This document shows positions 52,323 through 61,721 of a DNA stretch of 64,000 nucleotides, piece by piece. Numbering within the stretch: the first letter of the stretch is position 1; every line of letters begins with the position of its first letter. The stretch covers positions 3,131,779 through 3,195,778 of the forward strand of contig NZ_CP041345.1 in the NCBI RefSeq assembly GCF_013265555.1, read 5' to 3'. Under the pieces are notes generated by a model, which had not been told where the DNA came from, did not search any database, and worked only from the letters and a program-made list of their open reading frames with translations. Position numbers and translations under genes: made by a program. The stretch is from Tenuifilum thalassicum. Lineage in GTDB: Bacteria; Bacteroidota; Bacteroidia; Bacteroidales; Tenuifilaceae.

Positions 52323-54708
52323 ATGTATAACAAATTTTTAACCAATAAAGTTGCGATGTCGAGGCTAATTTACAAATCTATTCTTATCATATTTGTTCTA
52401 TTCCTAGTTATAATAGTTACAGGCACATTAATACTTTTTTTCTACCAAGACAAATTCATTAATCACCTTGTTTCAGATATTAATACAAAATCGGACATTT
52501 CATTTACTTATTCTGATATAAAAATTAATACTTATCAATCCTTTCCCAAGTTTTCCTATTCAGTAGCCGACTTTTGTATAGAATATACAAAAGATGGTAA
52601 AAGTGATACCATTATTTACTCTAAAAACTTTAATATAAACATCTCTCCCTTTCACCTTCTAAAAGGTAAGATTTTAGTTAATGGGTTTTCTGCAAATGAT
52701 GGTAAAATAAACTGGCATGGCTACTACAAAAATTTTATTGAAACAGAATCTAATAATCAGAGTATTATTGTGATTTTATCAAACCTAAAGTTTAATAATT
52801 TTATTATAAATCGATATAACGATTATGGTAAAAAAACGCTTACCATCAACGCAAAAAAAATTAATATGAATATAGCTTCTGATAAATCCATTAGCTATTT
52901 CAAATTTAAAAATGCTATAAACTCATTTTCGTATGGTGATATTTTAATAGAGGAACCGTTTGAACTAAACTTTGAAATATATCAACAAAAAAATCTAATA
53001 TTTAATAATATCGAATTATACTTTAAAAGTTTACAGCTGAATGGAAATGGTAGGATCGATAACTCTAATGAAGCCTTAAATAGATTTAGGTTTAAGTATT
53101 CATTAAACTCTACTAAGGACATCGTATTTAACCCAAATCTTGATTTTTTAAAGAATACCGAAGGTAAATTACGAGGCGATTTGTACATAAAATTATCGGC
53201 TAACAATGACAATATTGATTCACTTGTAATAAATTTTTAAGTGAAAAATATCTTATAAGTATAACAATCAACAATATAACTTTAAAAATATTAATGGTTA
53301 CACACTTTTGAGTAACAACTTTAAGGAACATAAGACCTATATCAAAAAAGCAGAATTTAGCTATGAAGACATAGTTTCGTATGATTTCAAAGCGAAACTA
53401 AAAGGGTCTGAGGAAATTGCTGTGTTAATAAAGGGCAATTCGCTTATATCCAAAACATTTGAAAATAAAAGAATCGGGATAAGAGCGACAGGTCCCTTAA
53501 GCTGTTTGCTTACCTATAACCCGTCTACATCTGATATTGCATTTCGTAAAATAAAAGGAAAACTGTTTTTTACTGAAGATATAGATATCTCTACTGAACA
53601 AATAATTTCAAAAGGGAATGTTGATATTGACAATGATATAGTTATCAATGGTTACTTATCTTCCAATTCATCAATGGTTAATTTTAATGTCATTCAAAAT
53701 GATATTGTAAATGTGTTAAATCATAAAGCCGACCTTTTCCCTAGTATAAAAATGTGGGGAGAAAAAATTGCCTACAACGATTTCTCTAATCTTATTGTAG
53801 ACAATTCAAACAGCAGTGACTCCTCATCGATTAATGCTAAACTTGAAGTTAATTTTAAATCATTTGAATACCAAAGGCTTCTTCTGAAACGTTTTAAAGC
53901 TACCGGAGTCTATATCGACAATGCTATTAAATTAGATTATTTCACTGCAGATTGCTTTGATGGTAATATTTCTGGAAAACTAGTTCAAAAACAAAACAGC
54001 TACTCATCGAATATTTGGGTTAATAGCATTAATATTCAAACTCTATTTAGGCATTACAATAATTGGGGTCAAAAGTTGATTACAAGCGAAAACATTTCAG
54101 GACAATTCAAGGGTTTGATTACTTTAAGTTTTAAAACAAATCCTAATGATGAAATAGACAAGAACTCATTCCAACTTAAATCAGATATACAAATTGTAAA
54201 TGGAGAATTGAAAGGAGTAAATCAACTAGAAAAGCTTTCCAAATGGATTAAACCCGAAGAGCTAAAAGTAATAAAGTTCGATACGTTAAAGAATCAGATT
54301 TCTATTCGTAATAAAAAAATCATTATTCCATTTATGGATGTCAAATCGAACGCATTATCATTGAGCTTGTATGGTGTACACACTTTTACAAACAACTATG
54401 AGTATAACCTTAAAATTAATTTTAGCAATATACTAAAACGTAAATTTTTAAACTCTCATGGTAACGATAATATGAATTCTAACAATGGATATATAAACCT
54501 TTACTTTAAGATTATTGGAAAAGATAGCAACTACAACATACAATGGATAAATAAAAAGGCCTTTAAGGAAAAGATTGATAAACCAGAAACAATTGAACCA
54601 GACACCTTGCAAATTAAACCACATAAGGAGAACAACACATATGAATCAGCAACAAACCCTAAAGGGTATAAAATTGAGTGGGATGAATTTACCGATACTC
54701 TAAAATAG
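52323..54708 (+). pseudogene. AsmA-like protein gene interrupted by two frameshifts
   Basis: Two fragments are seen, 52323-53240 (305 residues) and, in another frame, to 54708 (466 residues counted from a TTG at 53308). Adding one T in the T5 run (53234-53238) and one A in the A5 run (53284-53288) restores one frame of 795 residues, with a bridging peptide KYLISITINNITLKNINGYT that fits the family. The N-terminal membrane helix (near 20-42) is followed by AsmA-type strands (TYSDIKINTYQSFPKFSYSV) and a C-terminal AsmA region. The family shapes envelope lipid transport. The defect may be real or a homopolymer sequencing error. Confidence 0.75.
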
Positions 54709-54715
54709 AATTAGT

Positions 54716-55864
54716 ATGAAAATAAGTCCTCGTATTAGGTTTATTCTAATATTGCTTCTAGCTGCAATATCTATATCGTTTATTACAATATATTTTACCA
54801 ATCAGTTTGTTAAACAGCTAAAGGAAGAAGAACGCGATAAAATTAACCTCTGGGCAAATGCTGTAAAATATATATCCGATGAATCGGATGCTTGTCAAGA
54901 TTTTGCTTTAATATTTGAGATTGTTCAAAATAACAAAACGGTACCTGTAATTCTCACGGACGAAAATGGTTCATTAATTGGTTATAGAAATATATACATT
55001 GGCAATCCAAGTGATACATCCCAAATTAATAAGATTTTGAATAAAATGAAGGAGGTTCACTCCCCAATTGAAATAAATTTACCCGATGGTTCAAAAAACT
55101 ATGTCTACTACTTTGATAGCATAACATTAAAAAAACTTAATTATTATCCTTATATGCAATTATTTATCATTTTTATTTTTATCGGTGTATCGTTTTTAGC
55201 TTACAGCCAGGCAAGAAAATCAGAGCAAAATTTAATTTGGCTTGGTATGGCCAAAGAAACAGCTCATCAACTAGGTACACCAACCTCTTCGTTAATGGCG
55301 TGTTCGGAAATTTTAAAAGAAAAGTATAGTAATGATGAAATAATAATGGAGCTCGAAAAAGATGTTAAGCGAGTAGAAACAATCACAAATCGATTTTCAA
55401 AAATTGGTTCAAAACCGAAACTCGGAAATATCAATATAAATACAGTAATAGAGCAAACCATAGAATATCAGCTAAAAAGGTGCCCAAATACCATAAAAAT
55501 AAACTACAGAAAAAGTAAAATACCCATTTTGGTAAAGGCAAATGATATACTCATAGGCTGGGTTCTTGAAAACTTAATTAAAAATGCCATAGATGCTATG
55601 CAAGGAGTTGGGAGCATTAAAATAACAACAAACGTACAAAAGAAAAGAGTTTATATTGATATTTCAGATGAGGGTAAGGGCATAGAAAAGCGAAATTTTA
55701 AGGAAGTATTTCGTGCCGGATATTCTACCAAAGAGAGAGGTTGGGGAATCGGATTAAGCTTAGCTAAACGAATTGTTGAAGAGTATCACCATGGAAAAAT
55801 ATTTGTTCTTAGCTCTGAACTTAATAAAGGAACAACATTTAGAATTGTACTAAAAAAAGGTTAA
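54716..55864 (+). CDS. Sensor histidine kinase
   Basis: The product has 382 residues. The first membrane helix (8-28), a periplasmic sensor of about 115 residues and the second helix (146-164) precede the cytoplasmic kinase. The H box is [15 protein letters not shown] with His184. The N box is [11 protein letters not shown] (285-295), the G1 box DEGKGI (318-323) and the G2 box GWGIGLSLA (342-350). All are intact. No response regulator is adjacent, so it is an orphan. It starts 7 bp after the AsmA-like stop and ends overlapping yidD by 4 bp. Confidence 0.93.
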   Translation: MKISPRIRFILILLLAAISISFITIYFTNQFVKQLKEEERDKINLWANAVKYISDESDACQDFALIFEIVQNNKTVPVILTDENGSLIGYRNIYIGNPSDTSQINKILNKMKEVHSPIEINLPDGSKNYVYYFDSITLKKLNYYPYMQLFIIFIFIGVSFLAYSQARKSEQNLIWLGMAKETAHQLGTPTSSLMACSEILKEKYSNDEIIMELEKDVKRVETITNRFSKIGSKPKLGNININTVIEQTIEYQLKRCPNTIKINYRKSKIPILVKANDILIGWVLENLIKNAIDAMQGVGSIKITTNVQKKRVYIDISDEGKGIEKRNFKEVFRAGYSTKERGWGIGLSLAKRIVEEYHHGKIFVLSSELNKGTTFRIVLKKG

Positions 55865-56115
55865 GGTACTGGGTCGTATCCATGATCACCCCATGGGTGA
55901 CACCTTGATATACGTTTCACCGATAACCAAAGACCTTTAAAAAAACCGTGTTTTCTTAAAGCTTTTATTGAATATGCAGAACAAGTAGGGGTAAATCTAC
56001 AACTATTGGGCAAATATGGCGATAAAAAGATTTGATACAGCTTTACTATCAATATCGGAATAAAAGCTAGTAATCTTGTAATAAATCGCCATACACTAAG
56101 AATAATTACCTTCAT
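55861..56115 (-). CDS. yidD: Membrane protein insertion efficiency factor
   Basis: The product has 84 residues. An amphipathic N-terminal segment leads to the three-cysteine motif [19 protein letters not shown] and [16 protein letters not shown]. It helps YidC insert proteins into the inner membrane. The gene overlaps rnpA by 20 bp, the common rnpA-yidD order, although rpmH and yidC are not next to them here. Confidence 0.95.
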   Translation of the reverse strand: MKVIILSVWRFITRLLAFIPILIVKLYQIFLSPYLPNSCRFTPTCSAYSIKALRKHGFFKGLWLSVKRISRCHPWGDHGYDPVP

Positions 56116-56488
56116 TTAAATCTATTTGTTTCAAAAGATAAACAATTGAATCTTGGATATGTTTGAACGAAACCTCATCCTTTGATACATAAATTAGCGC
56201 TAATAAAACGGTTGTATTTTGTGGAATGCTTTTACTAATTATTTCCTGATTTAATCTAAAAGCTTCTTTCATTCTTCTCCTAATCAAATTACGTTTAAAT
56301 GCTTTTTTTAAGTATCTTTTTGGAACAATAAATAAAACTTTAAAAGGGATGCTTTCCGAAGAATCGTTCGTTTTAAATTTGTAAACCAATTTTACAGGAA
56401 ACTTAAAAGCGTTTAACTCCGATTTGAGTAAATCGGACACCTCGCTTTCAAGATGCATAATATTTTTTTTACTTAATCGGAAATTCAT
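56096..56488 (-). CDS. rnpA: Ribonuclease P protein component
   Basis: The product has 130 residues. It is the protein cofactor of RNase P, which trims tRNA 5' ends. The basic RNR signature [13 protein letters not shown] is at 66-78, preceded by the strand [15 protein letters not shown]. The N-terminal part is divergent but of normal length. Its -7 box sits in the loop of the hemD terminator (56527-56534). It overlaps yidD by 20 bp. Confidence 0.93.
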   Translation of the reverse strand: MNFRLSKKNIMHLESEVSDLLKSELNAFKFPVKLVYKFKTNDSSESIPFKVLFIVPKRYLKKAFKRNLIRRRMKEAFRLNQEIISKSIPQNTTVLLALIYVSKDEVSFKHIQDSIVYLLKQIDLNEGNYS

Positions 56489-56504
56489 CTCTGTAAATCG
56501 GATT

Positions 56505-56547
56505 AAAAAAATAAGGATAGATTTTGCAAAAGTACAAATCTATCCTT
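56505..56547 (-). terminator. Terminator of hemD with embedded rnpA promoter box
   Basis: A 12-bp perfect stem (AAGGATAGATTT 56513-56524 with AAATCTATCCTT 56536-56547) is followed on the minus strand by a T-rich tail (complement of 56505-56512). The loop contains TACTTTTG on the minus strand (56527-56534), an exact TAnnTTTG box for rnpA. Confidence 0.75.
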
Positions 56548-56570
56548 TTAAAGAATAGTAAAAGTATATG

Positions 56571-57320
56571 TTACTTCTTTTTCTTTTGTTGACTTAAGTA
56601 AAAATCAAGTGCTTGCGTCATGCTCCTAAATTCCTCGGTAGGAGCCTTTATATCAATTCTCAATCCTAAATCCTTAGCAACTTTTGCGGTGGTATCACCA
56701 AATACTGCAATTGCAATATCACCTTGTTCAAAATTTGGGAAATTTTCAAAGAGCGATTTAACCCCATTAGGGCTATAGAAAACTATCATATCATACGGAA
56801 AGGGATTTAAGTCGGAAAGGTCGCTACTAACGGTTTTATAAAAAATTCCTTTTGTGTACTTAATTTTAGCTCTAGTTAATGCTCGTGGGATTTCAGGTTT
56901 GTGAACGTTGGAAAGAGGAAGTAAGAAATTTTCTTCTTTATGTTTTTTGATTATTTCAAGCAAATCTTTAAAAGTATTGTCGCCAAAGAAAATCTTTCTT
57001 TTACGGTAAACAATATACTTTTGAAGATAAAGAGCAATAGCTTCTGTAATGCAGAAGTATTTCATTGTTTCAGGAATTGAAATCCTTAACTCCTCCGAAA
57101 GGCGGAAAAAATTATCAATAGCAGTCTTGCTAGTGAATATAACAGCAGTGTGGTCAGTAATATTAATTTTCTGCTGTCTAAACTCCTTCGAACTCACACC
57201 CTCGACATGGATAAACGGGCGGAAATCAAGTTCAACCCCATACTTCTCTTTAATATCATTATAAGGCGACTTCTCATTTTGGGGTTCTGGCTGTGAAACA
57301 ACTATCCTTTTGATTTTCAA
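56571..57320 (-). CDS. hemD: Uroporphyrinogen-III synthase
   Basis: The product has 249 residues. It cyclises hydroxymethylbilane in heme and corrin synthesis. The start must be the TTG at 57320: the conserved beginning KIKRIVVSQPEP follows directly and an in-frame stop lies five codons upstream. Two alpha/beta domains are seen, with AVIFTSKTAIDNFF and YDMIVFYSPNGVKSLF as the cleft motifs, and AVFGDTTAKVAKDLGL near the end. It lies 32 bp downstream of the DUF4271 gene. Confidence 0.9.
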   Translation of the reverse strand: MKIKRIVVSQPEPQNEKSPYNDIKEKYGVELDFRPFIHVEGVSSKEFRQQKINITDHTAVIFTSKTAIDNFFRLSEELRISIPETMKYFCITEAIALYLQKYIVYRKRKIFFGDNTFKDLLEIIKKHKEENFLLPLSNVHKPEIPRALTRAKIKYTKGIFYKTVSSDLSDLNPFPYDMIVFYSPNGVKSLFENFPNFEQGDIAIAVFGDTTAKVAKDLGLRIDIKAPTEEFRSMTQALDFYLSQQKKKK

Positions 57321-57352
57321 GGCCCTAAGTATTTAAATGGTTAAAACAATCA

Positions 57353-58177
57353 TTAACTCTCTCTTAGCAAATAGGTTATACCCAAAATCAAGGGCATTTC
57401 GAGTGCACAAAGGTATAAAATGTAATACAATAATGAAACTTTATTCTTAATAAAGATTTTAGCGAAAATGAAGTATCTGTATAATAATGCGATTAGAATA
57501 ATAGATATGGTAAAATAAAGTATAGGAAGTTGAAAGTTTGGGACTATATAATTTAAAAAAAAGAGTAAAGGCAAGACAACAAGTGATAAAAGTCTAAAAA
57601 CTAAACTGTTATCTAAATTTAAAACATTTAAAGTTGCCCTATCTTGAGTAATGAATAAGATTAACTTATTTAAAGTAATGGTCCAAAAACGATAGAGTAT
57701 GAAAACAATTAAAAAATAAGCTAAGGATATCAAGTCTATTTCCCCGGTATTATCGTAATACTGTTTAAAAGTAACAAAAGAAATTAAAACGGTAAATAAG
57801 ACCAAAACATTAAGATACGTTCCTAATTTTACAACAGGAACGCTATAATCATCTACTAACTTTGTAGATGTAATATCGTAAATTAAGGCTTGAACATAAA
57901 GTTTTAAGTATTTAGCGTATCGAACAAACACGAATGCTAATAATAAAAACGCTAAAAGAAAAGAAATAAAAAGATAATCGGTGTAAACATTTGACTTTCT
58001 AATTTTTAGCGAAATATTCTTATGACTTGGTATTTCTGAATAGGAAATAACACATTTATTATCAGTTTTATTATAATTGTTATATAAATCAATAATTGAG
58101 ATATTATTGTTCTTGGCATCAAAAGTTTTAAAGTTGTTATATAAGTAAACACAATTCAAAGTATCTGTAGAACTCAT
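57353..58177 (-). CDS. DUF4271 membrane protein
   Basis: The product has 274 residues. A polar N-terminal 60 residues precedes about six or seven membrane helices, with the family segments YFLIVFILYRFWTITLNKLI and LYYILYLCALEMPLILGI. Function is unknown. DUF4271 followed by hemD is an order I recognise from many Bacteroidota. Its -7 box lies in the 23-bp gap after uvrC. Confidence 0.82.
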   Translation of the reverse strand: MSSTDTLNCVYLYNNFKTFDAKNNNISIIDLYNNYNKTDNKCVISYSEIPSHKNISLKIRKSNVYTDYLFISFLLAFLLLAFVFVRYAKYLKLYVQALIYDITSTKLVDDYSVPVVKLGTYLNVLVLFTVLISFVTFKQYYDNTGEIDLISLAYFLIVFILYRFWTITLNKLILFITQDRATLNVLNLDNSLVFRLLSLVVLPLLFFLNYIVPNFQLPILYFTISIILIALLYRYFIFAKIFIKNKVSLLYYILYLCALEMPLILGITYLLRES

Positions 58178-58191
58178 AAATAAAATTTTTG

Positions 58192-58199
58192 CAAAAATA
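58192..58199 (-). promoter_or_regulatory. -7 box of the DUF4271-hemD unit
   Basis: TATTTTTG on the minus strand matches TAnnTTTG, 15 bp before the DUF4271 ATG. Confidence 0.4.
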
Positions 58200-58200
58200 C

Positions 58201-59994
58201 CTATAAATTTTTTAATTGATTAAAGATTTTCTCAGCTGTTTTTTTTCCAAGTACTTCTGAAAGTTCTGATAGGCTTGCCTGTTTAATTTTATTAAGTGAC
58301 TTAAATTTCATGTATAGCTTTTGAACAGACTTCTTACCGATTCCAGGAATATTTTCGAGTACTGAGAGTTCTAACTGCTTGTCTCTCTTTTTCCGATGAT
58401 AAGTAATCCCAAAGCGATGAGCTTCATCCCTAATTTGTTGAATTATCTTTAAGGACATGGAACGTTTATCAAGATAAATAGGCACGTTATCACCAGGTCG
58501 AAAGATTTCTTCTAAACGCTTTGCAATTCCTATTATAGGAATATGGTTTATATTCAATTCAACTAGTACCTGGTAAGCCGCGTTAAGTTGTCCTTTTCCA
58601 CCATCTATTACAATTAGATCAGGCAACGGTTTATCCTCACTAATGAGCCTATGGTATCGACGTTTTACTACTTCACGCATAGAAGCAAAATCATCAGGTC
58701 CTTCTACTGATTTAATGCTGAAATGTCTGTATTCTTTCTTTGCAGGTTTCCCTCCTTTAAACACAACACATGATGAAACAGGATTTGTTCCCTGTAAGTT
58801 TGAATTATCAAAACATTCAATATGTTCGGGCAATTTCTCTAGATTTAAATCCTTTTTAAGCTGCTCAAGGTATTTAATGTATCTTAAATTTGGATTTTTC
58901 TTTTCTTCGTTCCTCCTTATCTCATTAATGTAAGCTTCAGCATTTCTAAGACTTAACTTTACTAAGTTTAGTTTTTCTCCATCTCGTGGCTTTGTTATTC
59001 TTAATTCTGGAATAGAAAATGCCGGAAGAATGTTAACAAGTATTCTATCTAATTTTAAATTTAACCTACTTTTCACTTCAAAAATAGCTTGAGAAAATAT
59101 TTCATCGAGAGGTTCATTCAAATAATTCCTCACGTTCATATTATAGGACTGTAAAACAACGCCACCGCTAACATTTAAATAATTTATTGCAATTATATCT
59201 TCGTTTTGTAAAATTGTAAACACGGCTGAATTTTTTATTGATTTTAAAATGATTGAACTTTTAGATTGAAAATTAGTAAGCAATCTAATACGTTCTTTTA
59301 GAACATTTGCCTCTTCAAAACGTAACTCTTTAGAGGCTTGAAGCATTTTATTTTGAAGGAATTTCAAAAGCTGATTTATATTTCCACTTAAAACTTTCTT
59401 TATTTCTTTAATATTGGCATAATAATCATCTGAGGTTTGATTCCCAATACAAGGGGCCAAGCAATTTCCAATTTGATATTCAAGGCAAGGTTTAAATCTA
59501 TTAGCTTTAATATTTGATTCTGTGAGGTTTAAATTACAATTTCGTAAGGGATACAAATCCTTAACTAGATCCATTAACGTTGTTAAAAATTTTCCAGATG
59601 TATATGGACCATAAAAAATAGAACCATCATTAGAATAGTTTCGGGTAACCTCTACCCTAGGAAAGGGCTCATTTCGTACAACAATCCATGGATATGTTTT
59701 ATCATCTCTTAATAGTATATTATACTTTGGTTGATGCTTTTTAATTAAAATATTTTCCAGTATGAGCGCATCAGACTCTGTATTTACTACAATATACTTA
59801 AGGTCACAAATACTATTAACCAGGTGTCGCAACTTAGCTGAATCAAAGTGACTTCTATTAAAATACGACGAAACTCTCTTTTTTAAATTCTTGGCTTTAC
59901 CGATATAAATTATCTTTCCAGTTTTATCAAAAAATTGATAGACACCTGGCAGTTCTGGCAACGAGGATAGAACGGGCAAGTCAATACTATTCAT
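58201..59994 (-). CDS. uvrC: UvrC excinuclease subunit
   Basis: The product has 597 residues. It makes both incisions in nucleotide excision repair. The GIY-YIG nuclease (15-95) has GVYQFFDK and IIYIGKAKNLKKRV. The cysteine cluster CLEYQIGNCLAPC follows, then a UVR helix pair that binds UvrB (near 205-240). The RNase H-like C-terminal nuclease includes CFDNSNLQGT and LIVIDGGKGQLNAA, and HhH motifs end the chain. All domains are intact. It is 2 bp from ade. Confidence 0.97.
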   Translation of the reverse strand: MNSIDLPVLSSLPELPGVYQFFDKTGKIIYIGKAKNLKKRVSSYFNRSHFDSAKLRHLVNSICDLKYIVVNTESDALILENILIKKHQPKYNILLRDDKTYPWIVVRNEPFPRVEVTRNYSNDGSIFYGPYTSGKFLTTLMDLVKDLYPLRNCNLNLTESNIKANRFKPCLEYQIGNCLAPCIGNQTSDDYYANIKEIKKVLSGNINQLLKFLQNKMLQASKELRFEEANVLKERIRLLTNFQSKSSIILKSIKNSAVFTILQNEDIIAINYLNVSGGVVLQSYNMNVRNYLNEPLDEIFSQAIFEVKSRLNLKLDRILVNILPAFSIPELRITKPRDGEKLNLVKLSLRNAEAYINEIRRNEEKKNPNLRYIKYLEQLKKDLNLEKLPEHIECFDNSNLQGTNPVSSCVVFKGGKPAKKEYRHFSIKSVEGPDDFASMREVVKRRYHRLISEDKPLPDLIVIDGGKGQLNAAYQVLVELNINHIPIIGIAKRLEEIFRPGDNVPIYLDKRSMSLKIIQQIRDEAHRFGITYHRKKRDKQLELSVLENIPGIGKKSVQKLYMKFKSLNKIKQASLSELSEVLGKKTAEKIFNQLKNL

Positions 59995-59996
59995 TT

Positions 59997-61613
59997 TTAT
60001 AAGTCGACCAGATCAGTTAATGAGAAGTTGTCTACATCAAACAAACCTTGTGGTGTAAGTTTTAAATGAGGAATCACAGAGAGTGACATAAAAGCCATGG
60101 TCATAAATGGTGCATGTAAAACACATCCATCTTTTTTAAGACGTTCATTTATTTCCGAATATAATCTTGCGGCAGTTTCAACATCATAAACAGTCATTAA
60201 ACCGTAAAAGGGCAAGGGCATTCCGTAAACATTTGCACCATCATAATAACACAATCCTCCCCTATTACCTACTACATACTCAACAGCCTTTCTAATAGAC
60301 TCATCGTTTGCTCCAACAGAAACGACATGATGGCTATCGTGCGCTATACTTGCAGCTATAGCACCATCTTTTAACCCAAAACCCTTTATAAATCCTACAC
60401 CCAAATTATTTGAATTATACCTACTTTGTACTACAATTTTTAGAATATCATTTTCTGTGTCATATACATTACCATTGGCTTTATGTAAAAGCTTATTGGT
60501 TATAAGTTCTCCATCTATAACTTCAATCACTTTAACCGTTTTGTTTACGGAAAAATTTACTCTTATTTTCTCTTTAGCAAAACTATTTATAAACTCATAT
60601 TCAGGAATTTTTATTGATTCACTTGAATTGCAAATAGATGTTACATTTTCTCCTTTTATATAAGTACCAATTATTTTAAAATCATCAAGGTTATCAACAA
60701 TTACAAAATCAGCAGGGTCTCCAACCTGCAAAAGTCCTACTTCAAGATTGTAGTGTTTCACTGGATTTATAGAAGCAACCTGTAAAACGTCAAACAAATC
60801 ATACCCTAGTCGCAATGCTTTTTTAACATGCTTATTAATATGTGCAACTTGCAACTCGTCAGGATGACAATCATCAGTACAAAACATCACCATTTCAGGG
60901 TGTGAGGAAATCAAGCTGTGTAAAGAATCAAAATTTTTAGCTGCACTCCCCTCTCTAATCAAAACCTTCATTCCTAGCTCAATTTTAGCCAGGGCTTCTT
61001 GTAAGGTAAAACATTCATGATCGGTTGAAATACCTTCAGCTACATACTTCTCCAAATCGTCACCGCTTAACCCTGGAGCATGACCATCGATAGGTAAGTT
61101 ACGCTTTTTTGCTTCGTTAAGTATACTTAAAACATGTTTATCCTTATTAATCACACCAGGGAAATTCATCATTTCTGCCAAACACTTAACCTGGGGTAAG
61201 TCTAACAAAAAAGAAATTTCTTTAGAACTAAATTCTTGAAAACATTCATCAATAGGTGAAGCAGGCACGCAACTAGGAGCACCAAAATACATTTTCATCT
61301 TCGCATCCTTCGAACTATTTATCATGAACTCCACACCATCAACCCCAGCAACATTAGCAACTTCGTGCGGATCAGCCACAACAGCAACAGTACCATGTTT
61401 CACTGCAGCCTCCGCAAACTTAACGGGACTCAACATGGAACTTTCTATATGCACATGCGAATCTACAAAACCAGGCAAAATAAAACGCTCCTCAATATCA
61501 TCCTTTTCATCTATTTTTACTATTACTCCATTTTCGATATACAATACACCCTTAAAAATCCTTTTACTTACAGGATCAACAATATTTCCGGCGATCTGAT
61601 AATTACTACTCAT
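59997..61613 (-). CDS. ade: Adenine deaminase
   Basis: The product has 538 residues. It converts adenine to hypoxanthine. The amidohydrolase start LPGFVDSHVHIESSM carries the first metal histidines. PHEVANVAGVDG, IDGHAPGLSG, TDHECFT and FCTDDCHPDEL follow. The C-terminal domain has SIAHDSHHVVSVGAND and GGLCYYDGANVYGMPLP, as in the Ade family rather than adenosine deaminase. It lies 108 bp from mnmG; the gap contains two parS sites. Confidence 0.95.
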   Translation of the reverse strand: MSSNYQIAGNIVDPVSKRIFKGVLYIENGVIVKIDEKDDIEERFILPGFVDSHVHIESSMLSPVKFAEAAVKHGTVAVVADPHEVANVAGVDGVEFMINSSKDAKMKMYFGAPSCVPASPIDECFQEFSSKEISFLLDLPQVKCLAEMMNFPGVINKDKHVLSILNEAKKRNLPIDGHAPGLSGDDLEKYVAEGISTDHECFTLQEALAKIELGMKVLIREGSAAKNFDSLHSLISSHPEMVMFCTDDCHPDELQVAHINKHVKKALRLGYDLFDVLQVASINPVKHYNLEVGLLQVGDPADFVIVDNLDDFKIIGTYIKGENVTSICNSSESIKIPEYEFINSFAKEKIRVNFSVNKTVKVIEVIDGELITNKLLHKANGNVYDTENDILKIVVQSRYNSNNLGVGFIKGFGLKDGAIAASIAHDSHHVVSVGANDESIRKAVEYVVGNRGGLCYYDGANVYGMPLPFYGLMTVYDVETAARLYSEINERLKKDGCVLHAPFMTMAFMSLSVIPHLKLTPQGLFDVDNFSLTDLVDL

Positions 61614-61646
61614 AACCTTATATTTTATTTAAACCAAAACTTTAAT

Positions 61647-61662
61647 TGTTCCACGTGGAACA
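61647..61662. promoter_or_regulatory. parS: parS site 1 (perfect 16-bp palindrome)
   Basis: TGTTCCACGTGGAACA is a perfect palindrome and a match to the chromosomal parS consensus bound by ParB. Confidence 0.85.
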
Positions 61663-61705
61663 TCAATAACAAAAAAATAATATATATTCTTTTGGGTTCT
61701 TTCTT

Positions 61706-61721
61706 AGTTCCACGTGGAACA
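61706..61721. promoter_or_regulatory. parS: parS site 2
   Basis: AGTTCCACGTGGAACA matches site 1 in 15 of 16 bases. Its last base abuts the mnmG stop codon. The two centres are 59 bp apart. Confidence 0.82.
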
